DNA of 45,035 nucleotides, from contig JAJPGT010000008.1 in the NCBI GenBank assembly GCA_021325655.1, forward strand, positions 1 through 45,035, read 5' to 3'. Below are positions 25,262 to 33,026 of the stretch, piece by piece. The translations under genes were made by a program, and so were the position numbers. How positions within the stretch are numbered: the stretch's first letter is position 1; every line of letters starts with the position of its first letter. The DNA is from Pseudomonadota bacterium. Its GTDB lineage: Bacteria > Chloroflexota > UBA6077 > JAJPGT01. Under the pieces are notes generated by a model. That model was not told the origin of the DNA. It did no database searches and worked only from the letters and a program-made list of their open reading frames with translations.

Positions 25262-27169
25262 CTATGGCGCGCTGGCCTGCCGGGCGAAGATCACCGGGCA
25301 GTCCAGCGGGCCGTCGGGGTCGGCCGGGTCGCCAACGTCAACAGAGAAGCTGCGGATGGCGGTGATGATCTCCGCCGGTCCGGAGCGGGCGTTTGGTGGC
25401 TGGGAGAGCCAGAGGTCGGCGGCGATGGCGCTGACAACCGGAGTGGCAAAGGAGGTGCCGGCCCAGTAGGCCCAGCCGGTGGTGTTCTTGCCGGCCCCCA
25501 GCGGGAGCTCCGGGGCGCTGAACACCCCGACGACGGCGTCTACCGGGCGCTGGTTGAGGTCGATCACCCGCGGGCTGGGCGGGTCACCCGGACTGCGTGG
25601 CGGCAGGTCGGCGTTGCCGCCGAAGACGGCAATGCCGTTGCCCATCACGATCTCATCGCCCCGATTGGAGAAGTCGGCCGGGCGGCGTCCATCGCCTACC
25701 TGCACTGCGCCGACCCCGAGCACCCAATCGTAGCGCGCGGGATAGCGCGGCTCGGGCCGGGTAGAACCGGGGAACGCGTCGTTGCCCGCAGCGGCGACGA
25801 CGAGGACGCCAAGATCGTTCAGCCAGGTGAGCGTGGAGGCCAGGCACAGGTGCGCAGCGTTCAGCAGCACGCAGATATCGGCCTGGTGCTGGCGCAGCGC
25901 CGCCGGGTCCTCGGCGGTCTTCGGAAGCCAGCGGCTGACGAGCCGCTCGCCCACCGGAATGTCGGCCATCAGGCTCAGGTTCACCACCAGCCGGGCGTTG
26001 GGCCGGTTGGGATCGGCCAGGAAGCGACCGGGGAGCTGGCTCAGCGTCCAGGTCAGCAGCAGCAGGTCGCCGACGCCGAAGTCGTTGAGCACCTGGAGCA
26101 GGTGGACCTCGGCGCCGGGGGCGATGTCGCGGATGATCCCGGCGACGAACAGGCCGTGGTCGGCCATCTTGAAGTGGGCTCGATCCGGGCCAGGCTGGTC
26201 CTGCGGCCCCTGCCAGTTCGGCAGATGGCCCTCCAGGAACTGGAAGTAGCTGGGGTCCATCCCGGGCAGGTCGTCGTACTGCACCTGCTTGGCCACGTCG
26301 CGCAGCAGCCGATTGTCCGGGTACCGCTCCTCGGCCGCCTTGAGCACCTGGTCGCGGGGCGGCCGGGTGTCCAGCACCGCGACGATGACGTCCCCCGGCC
26401 CGCCCCGCTCCCGCGCCTGGGCGCGCTGCGCCTCGACCAGCGCCGCGAGCGCCTCCTGCTGGGGCGAGGGCTGCCTCATCCCATCTGGAAGGAAGACGAA
26501 CGTTCGATTGTCCTTGTCCGGCACTGGCTCAGGCCGGGCGCCAGGGCCGCCGCAGCTATGGGCGCTGCCAGCGGTGAGCCAGTTGGGCGTGGCGGCCAGC
26601 ACGCGCACGGTCGTCGTGCCGGCCGCCTGCTGCAGGTCACGGTTGATCCGGCCCAGGTTCTGGTTGATCAGGTTCACCAGCTCGCGTACCCCCTGGGCGT
26701 ACAGGTCGAGCGAGGCCGCGCTGGCGTCGGGGAGCGTGGCGCCAACCTGGTAGAACTGAAGCGCTCGGCGCGGAGCGGCCGGGAGGCTCGTCGAGGCGAC
26801 CAGGTGGACCCAGGGGCGGACGCGGCTCTTCGCCAGCCGCCCCTGGGGGCTGTGGAGTGGCTGGAGCACCTGCTGGCGCGCGTTCGGGCTGAGCTGCCGG
26901 AGCAGCGCCGTCGGCATCAGGTCCTGCTGGAAGCTGGTCGGGAACTCGACCGGCTTGCGCTCCAGCAGCCGGCTGAGCGTCTGGTTGAGCGAGCGGGAGA
27001 CGAGCGCGTATAGCGCGTTCGCCGCCTCCTCGCCGTCTCGGTGGAGTTCAACTGGGGCGAGCCCGGGCCGGGGTGCCGTGGCCTGGCTGATCTCGACGAC
27101 AAGGCAGACCTCGTTGGGCACGTAGTTCAGCACCAGGCTTGCCGCGCTGGCGTCTGGCTGGGGGTTCAT
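25262..27169 (-). CDS. Subtilisin-like (S8) serine protease without a secretion signal
   Basis: A 635-residue serine protease. The triad is intact: D267 in VIVAVLDTRPPRD, H338 in ADHGLFVAGIIRDIAPGAEV, and S573 in YWAGTSFATPVVSAIAADLW, with oxyanion N463 in AAAGND. Residues 1-255 form a separate domain of unknown type, mostly helical in look. There is no signal peptide, so it should be cytoplasmic, unlike most subtilases. It starts 44 bases after the TPR-CHAT stop with GGGAGG as ribosome site. With a second protease gene and a sigma/anti-sigma pair upstream, a role in regulated proteolysis is likely. Substrates are unknown. Confidence 0.9.
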   Translation of the reverse strand: MNPQPDASAASLVLNYVPNEVCLVVEISQATAPRPGLAPVELHRDGEEAANALYALVSRSLNQTLSRLLERKPVEFPTSFQQDLMPTALLRQLSPNARQQVLQPLHSPQGRLAKSRVRPWVHLVASTSLPAAPRRALQFYQVGATLPDASAASLDLYAQGVRELVNLINQNLGRINRDLQQAAGTTTVRVLAATPNWLTAGSAHSCGGPGARPEPVPDKDNRTFVFLPDGMRQPSPQQEALAALVEAQRAQARERGGPGDVIVAVLDTRPPRDQVLKAAEERYPDNRLLRDVAKQVQYDDLPGMDPSYFQFLEGHLPNWQGPQDQPGPDRAHFKMADHGLFVAGIIRDIAPGAEVHLLQVLNDFGVGDLLLLTWTLSQLPGRFLADPNRPNARLVVNLSLMADIPVGERLVSRWLPKTAEDPAALRQHQADICVLLNAAHLCLASTLTWLNDLGVLVVAAAGNDAFPGSTRPEPRYPARYDWVLGVGAVQVGDGRRPADFSNRGDEIVMGNGIAVFGGNADLPPRSPGDPPSPRVIDLNQRPVDAVVGVFSAPELPLGAGKNTTGWAYWAGTSFATPVVSAIAADLWLSQPPNARSGPAEIITAIRSFSVDVGDPADPDGPLDCPVIFARQASAP

Positions 27170-27213
27170 TGCTCTTGCCTCCCGAAGGATGTCAGTTCGG
27201 ATAGCGGACGCTG

Positions 27214-30183
27214 TCAGCCACGTGCCGCGGCGACGGCGAGCGGCTGCTCGGCGACAGCAACCGGGGTCTCGCTGGCGCCGACGAGCTGGAACGCCGCCCA
27301 GAAGAAGGGGTGGCCACGCCGCTCATCCAGGAGCGCACGCTGCGCCTCCCGCAGCGCCGCCCCGCGCGGCGCCCCGCCGCGCAGCGCCCGGTAGAAGTGG
27401 GCCATGAGCGCGGCCGTGGAGCCGTCGTCCACCCGCCACAGACTCTGTACCAGCGTCGCCGCCCCGGCGTGCAGGAAGCCCCGGCTCAGGCCGATCAGCT
27501 CGTCTCCGCCGGCAACCACGCTCCGGCCGGTTTCGCACGCGCTCAGCGTCACCAGCGCGCCGTCCAGCTCCAGGTTGAAGACGTCGGCCGCGCTGAGCTG
27601 GCCATCGGCAAGCGCCAGGTGGGCGAAGGTCGGGTTGTCGAGCCGCGCCTCACCGTGCGCGGCGAGATGGACCACCGCGGCGCTCGGCGCCGCCTCCACC
27701 AGCGCCTCCCGCGTCGCCGCCTCTTCCAGATAGCAGCGGCCGGGCAGCAGCCGCGAGACGAGGCGCGCCTCCTCCAGCACCCAGGGCAGACGCCCGCCGC
27801 CACTGTGGGCGAGGACCAGCGCGCTCCCGGCGCGCACAGGCCGCTCCTGGCAGAGCCGGAGCAGACGGCTGGAGGGGCAGGCGCTCACCTCGAGCCGCTC
27901 GACCAGGAAGCGCTGGCCATCGTGAAGTGCGTGGAACGGCACGCGGTGCGTCTCGCCATACGGCACCACCACCAGCCGCTCGTACGCGGCGAGCTGCTCG
28001 GCCACTGGCATGACCAGGGCGCGGTACAGCCCCTGCAGCACCCCCCGCGCGTTGCGGGCGAGCCCATCGAGCGGGGCGCCGGCCGTGAGCGCCCGAGCGG
28101 TGGCGTCGAGGTTGAGCTGCCAGAGCCGGAGCAGCCGGCGCAGCTCGGCCGGCCGCGCCACGAGCGGGACCGCGGCGATCCCACGGCTCGACAGTAGGAA
28201 CATGGCGGCAAGGTCGTCCCGCAGGTAGTACTCCAGCACGACCGTCCGCTCGTCGATCCGCGGCCGCTGCTCGCCGGAGGCGGGTGAGGCGGCGTCGACC
28301 GCCTCGCCCTGGCGGAGCGCGAGTCGCTCCAGGAGCTGCATGATCCGCCGCTCGCGCTCGTAGATCGCCTCCCGCAGCCGCGCCGCCTCCGTATCCGAGA
28401 GGGCCTCGCTGCCATCGTCCGGGCGTCGGGCGAACGACTGTCCGTACAGTCGCTGGTAGAACCAGTTATGCTCGGCGCGCAGCCGGGCCAGCTCGGCCGC
28501 CAGCTCCCGGTCCCCGGGCGCGCGCCCGTGAGCGAGGCGCACCTCTGGGTGCTGCGCCAGGTAGTCGACCAGGGCGCGGGACTTGGCCCGCTCCAGGTAC
28601 TCGAAGGCGCGCTCGGGCGCCTCCAGGCGAAGCGACCAGACGATCGCGTCGTGGTAGATGCGGAGCTTGTCCTCCAGGAAATGGCTCCGCAGCTCGCTCG
28701 CCAGCCGACTCTGCACCCGCTCGATGCTGGCGATCGCCCGCTCGCAGCCGTCCAGCGCGGCCGCCAGATCCCCCGTGGCCGCGGCCACCCGGGCCAGCAG
28801 GTGCTGGCCGTCGTGGACAAGCCAGGGGGCGCCCGATTCCTGGCCAGCGGCGAGCGCCGAGCGGGCGAGATCCGCCGCCTCCTCGGCCTGGCCCAGCTCC
28901 AGCAGCGCCCAGGCGCGCAGCAGCTCGGCCTGTGCCTGGCGCACCGCCAGCCCGCGCTCGGCGAGCAGCGCCCAGGCGCGCTCCGCCTCCCGCAGCGCCG
29001 CGGGCCAGTCGCCGGCGCCCAGGTACAGCCCGGCCCGGAGTAGCGCAACCGAGCCAGCCTGGCCGGTGAAGCCGACCCGGGCCAGCGTCTCCCCGCTCAG
29101 ACCGGCCCGAGCGAGCGCCTCCCCGACCTCGTCCAGCAGCCGCAGCGCCCGCTCCACCTCGCCCAGCCGGGCGCAGGCGAGCGCGCAGCCCAGGCGCGCT
29201 TTCGCCGCCTCGGTGGGGCTTCCCAGACGCGCAAAGCAGGCGGTCGCCTGCTCCGCGAGCTCCAGCGCCTCCTGGTGGCGATTCAGGCTCAGGTAGCACT
29301 CGGCCATGTTGAGGGCGACCCAGGCGGCGTCGACCTCCAGGCCGGCGCGCTCTAGCGCGGCGCGGGTCTCGTCGTACTGCCGCAGCGCTCGGGTGTAGTC
29401 GCCCTGGGCAGCGTACACGTCCGCCAGATAGTGGTCCTGGCGCAGCACCGAGACAGTGTCGCCGTGGCGGACGAAGACCTCACGGGCCTCGCGGTGCAGC
29501 GCCAGGGCTGTGCCGAACTCGCCCAGCAGCGTCAGGATGAGCGCCTTGTTCGCCCGGGCCTTGGCGGCGCGGATCTCCGCCGCGGTGGAGAGTGTGGGAT
29601 CGTTCTGGCGAGCGCGCTCGAAGAACTCGATCGCCCGGTCGTAGAGCGCGAGCGCCTGGTCGTAGCGCCCGAGCTCGTAGTACACCACCGCGGTGTTCAG
29701 CTCCAGCCCGGCGGCGCGGAGCCACTCGCCATGCCGAACAAGGATGTCGCGCGCCCGCGGGATCACGGCGAGCGCCTCCGCGCCCCGACCCAGGTACTGG
29801 CAGGAGAAGACCCAGCCGATCCGCGTCCGGGCCCAGCCGACCTCATCGCCCTGCTCCAGGAAGGCCCGCCCGGCCGCCTCGAACAGCTCCAGCGAGTCCG
29901 GGTAGCAACCAAGGTAGCGTAGCGCGTCAGCCTTGGCCATCAGGCCGAGCGCCAGGTGGCGCGGCTGGCGCGCCAGTTCAGCGCCCAGGATCAGCGCTTC
30001 CGCCAGGCGCAAGGAACGGTGCGGATCGGCGGTCCAGTAGCGCTCGGACTCAGCCTTGAGGTGGCAGAGCAGGGGTTCCGGGGCGCCGGCCTCCAGCGCC
30101 CGGCGTAACACCGCCCGCTGCCGCTCTGCGTCGTCCACCAGGAGCAGGTCGCTGACCACCTCAGCGGGCGTCATCACGCCCAT
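27214..30183 (-). CDS. TPR-CHAT protease (caspase-like)
   Basis: A 989-residue cytoplasmic protein. Roughly residues 20-530 are a chain of TPR-like helical repeats (for example ALGLMAKADALRYLGCYPDS and ELNTAVVYYELGRYDQALAL). The C-terminal 350 residues form a CHAT domain, a clan CD cysteine protease, with catalytic His about 843 in VVHLAAHGEARLDNP and Cys about 883 in LVTLSACETGRSV; both are intact. GDELIGLSRGFLHAGAATLV and SLWRVDD are also typical. Its ATG overlaps the upstream anti-sigma stop (TAATG), so the two are translationally coupled. The TPR part probably binds a regulator or target. Related TPR-CHAT proteins act in bacterial immunity and cell death, but function here is inferred. 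Confidence 0.93.
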   Translation of the reverse strand: MGVMTPAEVVSDLLLVDDAERQRAVLRRALEAGAPEPLLCHLKAESERYWTADPHRSLRLAEALILGAELARQPRHLALGLMAKADALRYLGCYPDSLELFEAAGRAFLEQGDEVGWARTRIGWVFSCQYLGRGAEALAVIPRARDILVRHGEWLRAAGLELNTAVVYYELGRYDQALALYDRAIEFFERARQNDPTLSTAAEIRAAKARANKALILTLLGEFGTALALHREAREVFVRHGDTVSVLRQDHYLADVYAAQGDYTRALRQYDETRAALERAGLEVDAAWVALNMAECYLSLNRHQEALELAEQATACFARLGSPTEAAKARLGCALACARLGEVERALRLLDEVGEALARAGLSGETLARVGFTGQAGSVALLRAGLYLGAGDWPAALREAERAWALLAERGLAVRQAQAELLRAWALLELGQAEEAADLARSALAAGQESGAPWLVHDGQHLLARVAAATGDLAAALDGCERAIASIERVQSRLASELRSHFLEDKLRIYHDAIVWSLRLEAPERAFEYLERAKSRALVDYLAQHPEVRLAHGRAPGDRELAAELARLRAEHNWFYQRLYGQSFARRPDDGSEALSDTEAARLREAIYERERRIMQLLERLALRQGEAVDAASPASGEQRPRIDERTVVLEYYLRDDLAAMFLLSSRGIAAVPLVARPAELRRLLRLWQLNLDATARALTAGAPLDGLARNARGVLQGLYRALVMPVAEQLAAYERLVVVPYGETHRVPFHALHDGQRFLVERLEVSACPSSRLLRLCQERPVRAGSALVLAHSGGGRLPWVLEEARLVSRLLPGRCYLEEAATREALVEAAPSAAVVHLAAHGEARLDNPTFAHLALADGQLSAADVFNLELDGALVTLSACETGRSVVAGGDELIGLSRGFLHAGAATLVQSLWRVDDGSTAALMAHFYRALRGGAPRGAALREAQRALLDERRGHPFFWAAFQLVGASETPVAVAEQPLAVAAARG

Positions 30184-30896
30184 TAGCCTCCGACCGGCAG
30201 GTCCTCGATGACGATCATCTGGTCGGCCCGCTGCACTTCGAGCCGATACACCCCGGGCGCAACCTCGTCGAAGCTGAAGTTCCCTAGCTCGTCGATCGGT
30301 ACCGACCGGGTGGCGCCCGTCGGGGCGATGAGCTGCGCCTCGCCCGGAGTGGGCGCGCCCGTGCTCTCTCCCTCATCCCAGATGAGTCCGACGAGCGCGA
30401 CCTGCCCACGCCGCCCGCTGGGCGTTGGGCTAATGGTGAGCGTGGTGCTGCCCGCCCGATAGACCCGGGCGGCTGCGTCCTCCGCGCCGCGCAACCCGGC
30501 GTAGGCCGCCTGGCGCGGCGGCTCCCACAGCGTCGCCACCACCCGGCGCAGCCGGTCGAGCGGGCTCGGCTGTGGTGTGGTGTCCGTCGCCAGGAACTGG
30601 CGCAGCGTCCGCAGCTCATCAGTGCACAGGGGGCATTCCAACAGATGCTGGGCAACACGTACCCGCTCCGCGTCCGCCAGCAGGCCCAGCTCGTACTCGC
30701 CAATGGTGTGCGGCGACGGACAGTCGAAGCGGCGCAGCGCGCCCCGCAGCCGGCCCTGGGCCTGCACGTACTGGCGCGCCTCGGCGGCGCACTGGGGGCA
30801 GCGCGCCACGTGCGCCGCGATGGCCTGGTCGGCCTCGCCCTCAGCGAAGGCGACGAGATCTTCCGGGGCGATCGCCCCGGGTCCGCTACAGCTCAC
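30183..30896 (-). CDS. Double zinc-finger anti-sigma candidate with a C-terminal beta domain
   Basis: A 237-residue protein with two HxxxCxxC zinc-finger motifs of the anti-sigma type: H29-C33-C36 (HVARCPQC) and H84-C88-C91 (HLLECPLC), plus DCPSPHTIGEYELGLL between them. Most zinc-finger anti-sigmas span the membrane; this one has no hydrophobic helix. Its last 70 residues (GQVALVGLIW to the end, including NFSFDEVAPGVYRLEV) look like a small carboxypeptidase-regulatory-like beta domain. I choose the GTG at 30896, behind a G-rich ribosome site; an earlier GTG is possible. It lies 78 bases after the sigma gene and overlaps the TPR-CHAT start. Its role in holding the sigma factor is inferred. 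Confidence 0.78.
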   Translation of the reverse strand: MSCSGPGAIAPEDLVAFAEGEADQAIAAHVARCPQCAAEARQYVQAQGRLRGALRRFDCPSPHTIGEYELGLLADAERVRVAQHLLECPLCTDELRTLRQFLATDTTPQPSPLDRLRRVVATLWEPPRQAAYAGLRGAEDAAARVYRAGSTTLTISPTPSGRRGQVALVGLIWDEGESTGAPTPGEAQLIAPTGATRSVPIDELGNFSFDEVAPGVYRLEVQRADQMIVIEDLPVGG

Positions 30897-30974
30897 GGCC
30901 AGACCCCCCGCAGCCCCTCTTCGGCCCGCCCTCCACACAGATTAACGTCGTCGCGCCGCCGCGTTCGCGGGTGC

Positions 30975-31652
30975 TCACCGGAGAAACTCCTGGATGCGTG
31001 GGCTGCGCCGAAGCCGCTCGATCACGTTGCGCTTGACCCGGTACACGTCGGCGACCGTGGGGTAGCGATCGGGATGGCGCCTGGCCACCTCCGCGGGCTT
31101 CATCTCGAGCGCGAAGCTGAGGTAGGCGGCCAGCCGCTCCGACTCGTCCGGCAGCTCCTGCTTGATCACCTCCCACAGCTCATGGCCAGCCAGCCGGCCG
31201 ACGGCGAGCGCCTCGACCGTTGGACCAGCGCTGTCCGACTCCGGCGCCTTGACCCCCGTCTCGGCCGGGTTCGCCCGCTGGGAGCGCAGCGCGTCGAGTA
31301 AAACACTGTGCGCACACAGCTTCAGGTACTTCAGCAGCGCGGGCAGATTCTGGAACTGGCTGAAGCGCTCCGGCTTGACGGCGCTCCAGAAGCGCTCGAA
31401 CGTCCGATTGACCCAGTAGGCCTCCTCCTCGCGGGCCATGCCGAACGCGGGGTGCTGGCGGACGCAGGCCAGCACGATCGGCCGATACTGGGCGACGACG
31501 AACTCCCAGGCCTCCTGGTCGCGCTCGCAGATGGCACGCCGCATCACTTCAAAGCAGGGAGTATCGTCGGTGGGATCCCCACGCAGGAAGCGAGCAGTAG
31601 CCTCGCGGCAGTCCGTGGCGAGCACATTCAGCGGGGCACGCGCTTGATCCAT
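30975..31652 (-). CDS. Sigma-70-family (ECF-like) RNA polymerase sigma factor
   Basis: Sigma factor of about 225 residues. Region 2 is seen in RDQEAWEFVVAQYRPIVLAC, NRTFERFWSAVKPERFSQF and KYLKLCAHSVLLDALRSQ. A variable linker follows, then a region 4-like helix-turn-helix (AEVARRHPDRYPTVADVYRV, then KRNVIERLRR). The linker and region 4 are unusual for ECF factors, so target promoters are hard to predict. I take the ATG at 31652; an ATG ten codons earlier (31682) is also downstream of the predicted transcription start and equally possible. First gene of the sigma/anti-sigma/CHAT/subtilase cluster. Confidence 0.82.
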   Translation of the reverse strand: MDQARAPLNVLATDCREATARFLRGDPTDDTPCFEVMRRAICERDQEAWEFVVAQYRPIVLACVRQHPAFGMAREEEAYWVNRTFERFWSAVKPERFSQFQNLPALLKYLKLCAHSVLLDALRSQRANPAETGVKAPESDSAGPTVEALAVGRLAGHELWEVIKQELPDESERLAAYLSFALEMKPAEVARRHPDRYPTVADVYRVKRNVIERLRRSPRIQEFLR

Positions 31653-31762
31653 CCCGCTCGCCCGAGCCCCCAAGCCCAACATCACCGCACCCCGCGGCAC
31701 CGCAGGCGGCACCTGCCATAGTGCGCTCCACCTTCCGCCCACGAGGGCCGGGCGGTGAGACG

Positions 31763-31791
31763 AGCATACTCCACACTCCCCCGCCTGGCAA
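31763..31791 (-). promoter_or_regulatory. Promoter of the sigma/CHAT/subtilase operon
   Basis: On the minus strand, TTGCCA (complement of 31786-31791) and TATGCT (complement of 31763-31768) are 17 bases apart. The predicted start, near 31756, excludes the longest possible sigma reading frame. I saw no copy of a second, ECF-like promoter motif to show autoregulation. Confidence 0.55.
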
Positions 31792-31831
31792 TCCTGGCGG
31801 CGCTGCGGAGATGGGATGATGGCATCCCGGG

Positions 31832-31862
31832 CTGTCTGAGCGGCTCGTCCCGGCTCAGACAG
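31832..31862. repeat. Perfect ten-base inverted repeat upstream of the sigma promoter
   Basis: CTGTCTGAGC (31832-31841) pairs with GCTCAGACAG (31853-31862) around an 11-base loop. It lies about 40 bases upstream of the sigma promoter. It could be an operator or a stray transcript end; no T-run is present. Confidence 0.5.
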
Positions 31863-32050
31863 GGCCGCCAGGCGATCCGGCCGACGCCGCAGGGAAACGC
31901 CCACAGCGGCGCTGCCTGATTGAGCAGACCGTGCCAACGCGGGGCGGCCTCATCCGCACCCTCTGTGTGCGCTGACTCCGGGCGCTCCTGCGCGGCGTCC
32001 GGCAGACGAGTGCCCCAGAGATGGGGAGCCGGCCCGGGGAGACAACGAGT
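31863..32050. other. Non-coding stretch between the sigma promoter region and the His/Asp-rich protein
   Basis: I see no gene or clear signal here; open frames are GC-rich shadows. Confidence 0.35.
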
Positions 32051-32078
32051 CAGGCCCGCCCCACCTGGAGCGGGCCTG
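32051..32078 (-). terminator. Hairpin after the His/Asp-rich protein gene
   Basis: A perfect nine-base stem, CAGGCCCGC (32051-32059) with GCGGGCCTG (32070-32078), lies 43 bases past the stop of the minus-strand gene. The tail (ACTCGTTGTC) is only mildly T-rich. Confidence 0.6.
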
Positions 32079-32121
32079 AGCGAACTGCTGGCTGCCGTGG
32101 AGCGGTGTGCCGAACTCTCGG

Positions 32122-32697
32122 TTAGTGGCGGCCGCCGTGGTGATCCCCGCTGTGATCGTCCGCGCCATGGCCACCGCGGTCATCGCCGGCGGGGTCGTCG
32201 CTCCCGTGTCCGCCGTGGTCGTCTCCGACGTCATGGCTTTCCACCTGGCCACCATGGTCGTCCCCAGCCAGGTCGTCTGCGCCGTGGCCGCCGCGGTCAT
32301 CGCCAACATCGTGGCCGGCTGCCTGGCCGCCGTGGTCGTCGCCCGCCTCGGGCTCGAGCTCGATCTCCACCTCGCGCTCGCCCTGGCGCAGCTCCACCTC
32401 GATCTCCCCCGGCTCTACCTGTACCTGCTCGGCGTTCAGGTTGCCGTTGTCGTCCAGCCGGCCGCGCACGTCGAGCCGATCACCGAGCTGAACCAGCGTC
32501 CCCAGCGGGAGGTGGACCTCCACGTGCTTGCCGTTGTCCCGCTCAATCTCCACCTCGCGCCCGGCGATCCAGACGACCCTCCCCTTCACCTCGTGGTTGG
32601 TGTTGTCGGCGGACGCTGCTCCGGCCGTCGCCAGCGCGAGCAGCCCGGCTGAGCCCACCAGCCGCGCGGCCCAGAACCAGGTACGTGCTGCCATCAT
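32122..32697 (-). CDS. Secreted protein with a DUF5666-like domain and a His/Asp-rich repeat tail
   Basis: A 191-residue exported protein. Residues 1-30 are a signal peptide (ARTWFWAARLVGSAGLLALA to ASA). Residues about 35-100 (HEVKGRVVWIAGREVEIERD, then GTLVQLGDRLDVRGRLDDNG) form an OB-like beta domain resembling DUF5666. The last 75 residues are repeats of DDHGGHGADDxAGDD type, very rich in His, Asp and Gly, suggesting metal binding or buffering outside the cell. The ATG at 32697 (or the one right after it) has GGGGAG upstream. It is on the same strand as the sigma operon but separated by hairpins and 470 bases, so probably a separate unit. Metal identity unknown. Confidence 0.85.
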   Translation of the reverse strand: MMAARTWFWAARLVGSAGLLALATAGAASADNTNHEVKGRVVWIAGREVEIERDNGKHVEVHLPLGTLVQLGDRLDVRGRLDDNGNLNAEQVQVEPGEIEVELRQGEREVEIELEPEAGDDHGGQAAGHDVGDDRGGHGADDLAGDDHGGQVESHDVGDDHGGHGSDDPAGDDRGGHGADDHSGDHHGGRH

Positions 32698-33026
32698 GCG
32701 TGTGTCTCCCCTCTCCGACGGTGTTGGTGCTGTCCTCAGTCTGCGGCACGAACTCCTGGCCTGAAATCGGCCGCGGGGCCTGTCGTCGTCAGACCTTGGT
32801 CGGACGTCGATCGCGGCGCCGGGGCGCGCGGGGCAGTGCCCTCAACGCCATCTGGAGCGTTGCCCGCGGGTCGACCCGCACCGCGTCGGCACGGGGACCA
32901 GACTCCAGCGTCCCGACCAGCGCGATGTGTGACCTCGCCTCGGTGGCGGCGCGCGTTACGCAGCGCAGCAGGCTGCAGCGTGCGTTACGATTGCAGTGGC
33001 CATCGTTCGGTAGCAGGGAGGAGCGC
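32698..33026. other. Divergent intergenic region upstream of the nitrilase
   Basis: This 329-bp stretch separates two divergent genes. Near the nitrilase there are two direct copies of GCGTTACG (about 32950 and 32983), which could be a regulator site. I find no convincing promoter pair or RNA gene. Confidence 0.35.

Noticed and set aside
24656..27013. Long plus-strand frame across the subtilase gene
   Set aside because: The minus-strand frame has the complete protease triad; the plus frame is a shadow.
22706..30183. Bacterial gasdermin operon
   Set aside because: Gasdermins are often encoded beside CHAT or subtilase proteases, but no small gasdermin-like protein is present; the 776-residue duplicated-domain protein does not look like one.
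27214..31937. Type III-E CRISPR (Craspase) locus
   Set aside because: A TPR-CHAT protein and a sigma factor are present, but there is no gRAMP-like effector, Cas1/Cas2 or repeat array in the window.
31653..31937. Longer N-terminus for the sigma factor
   Set aside because: The extension lies upstream of the predicted transcription start, covers an inverted repeat, and has no sigma similarity.
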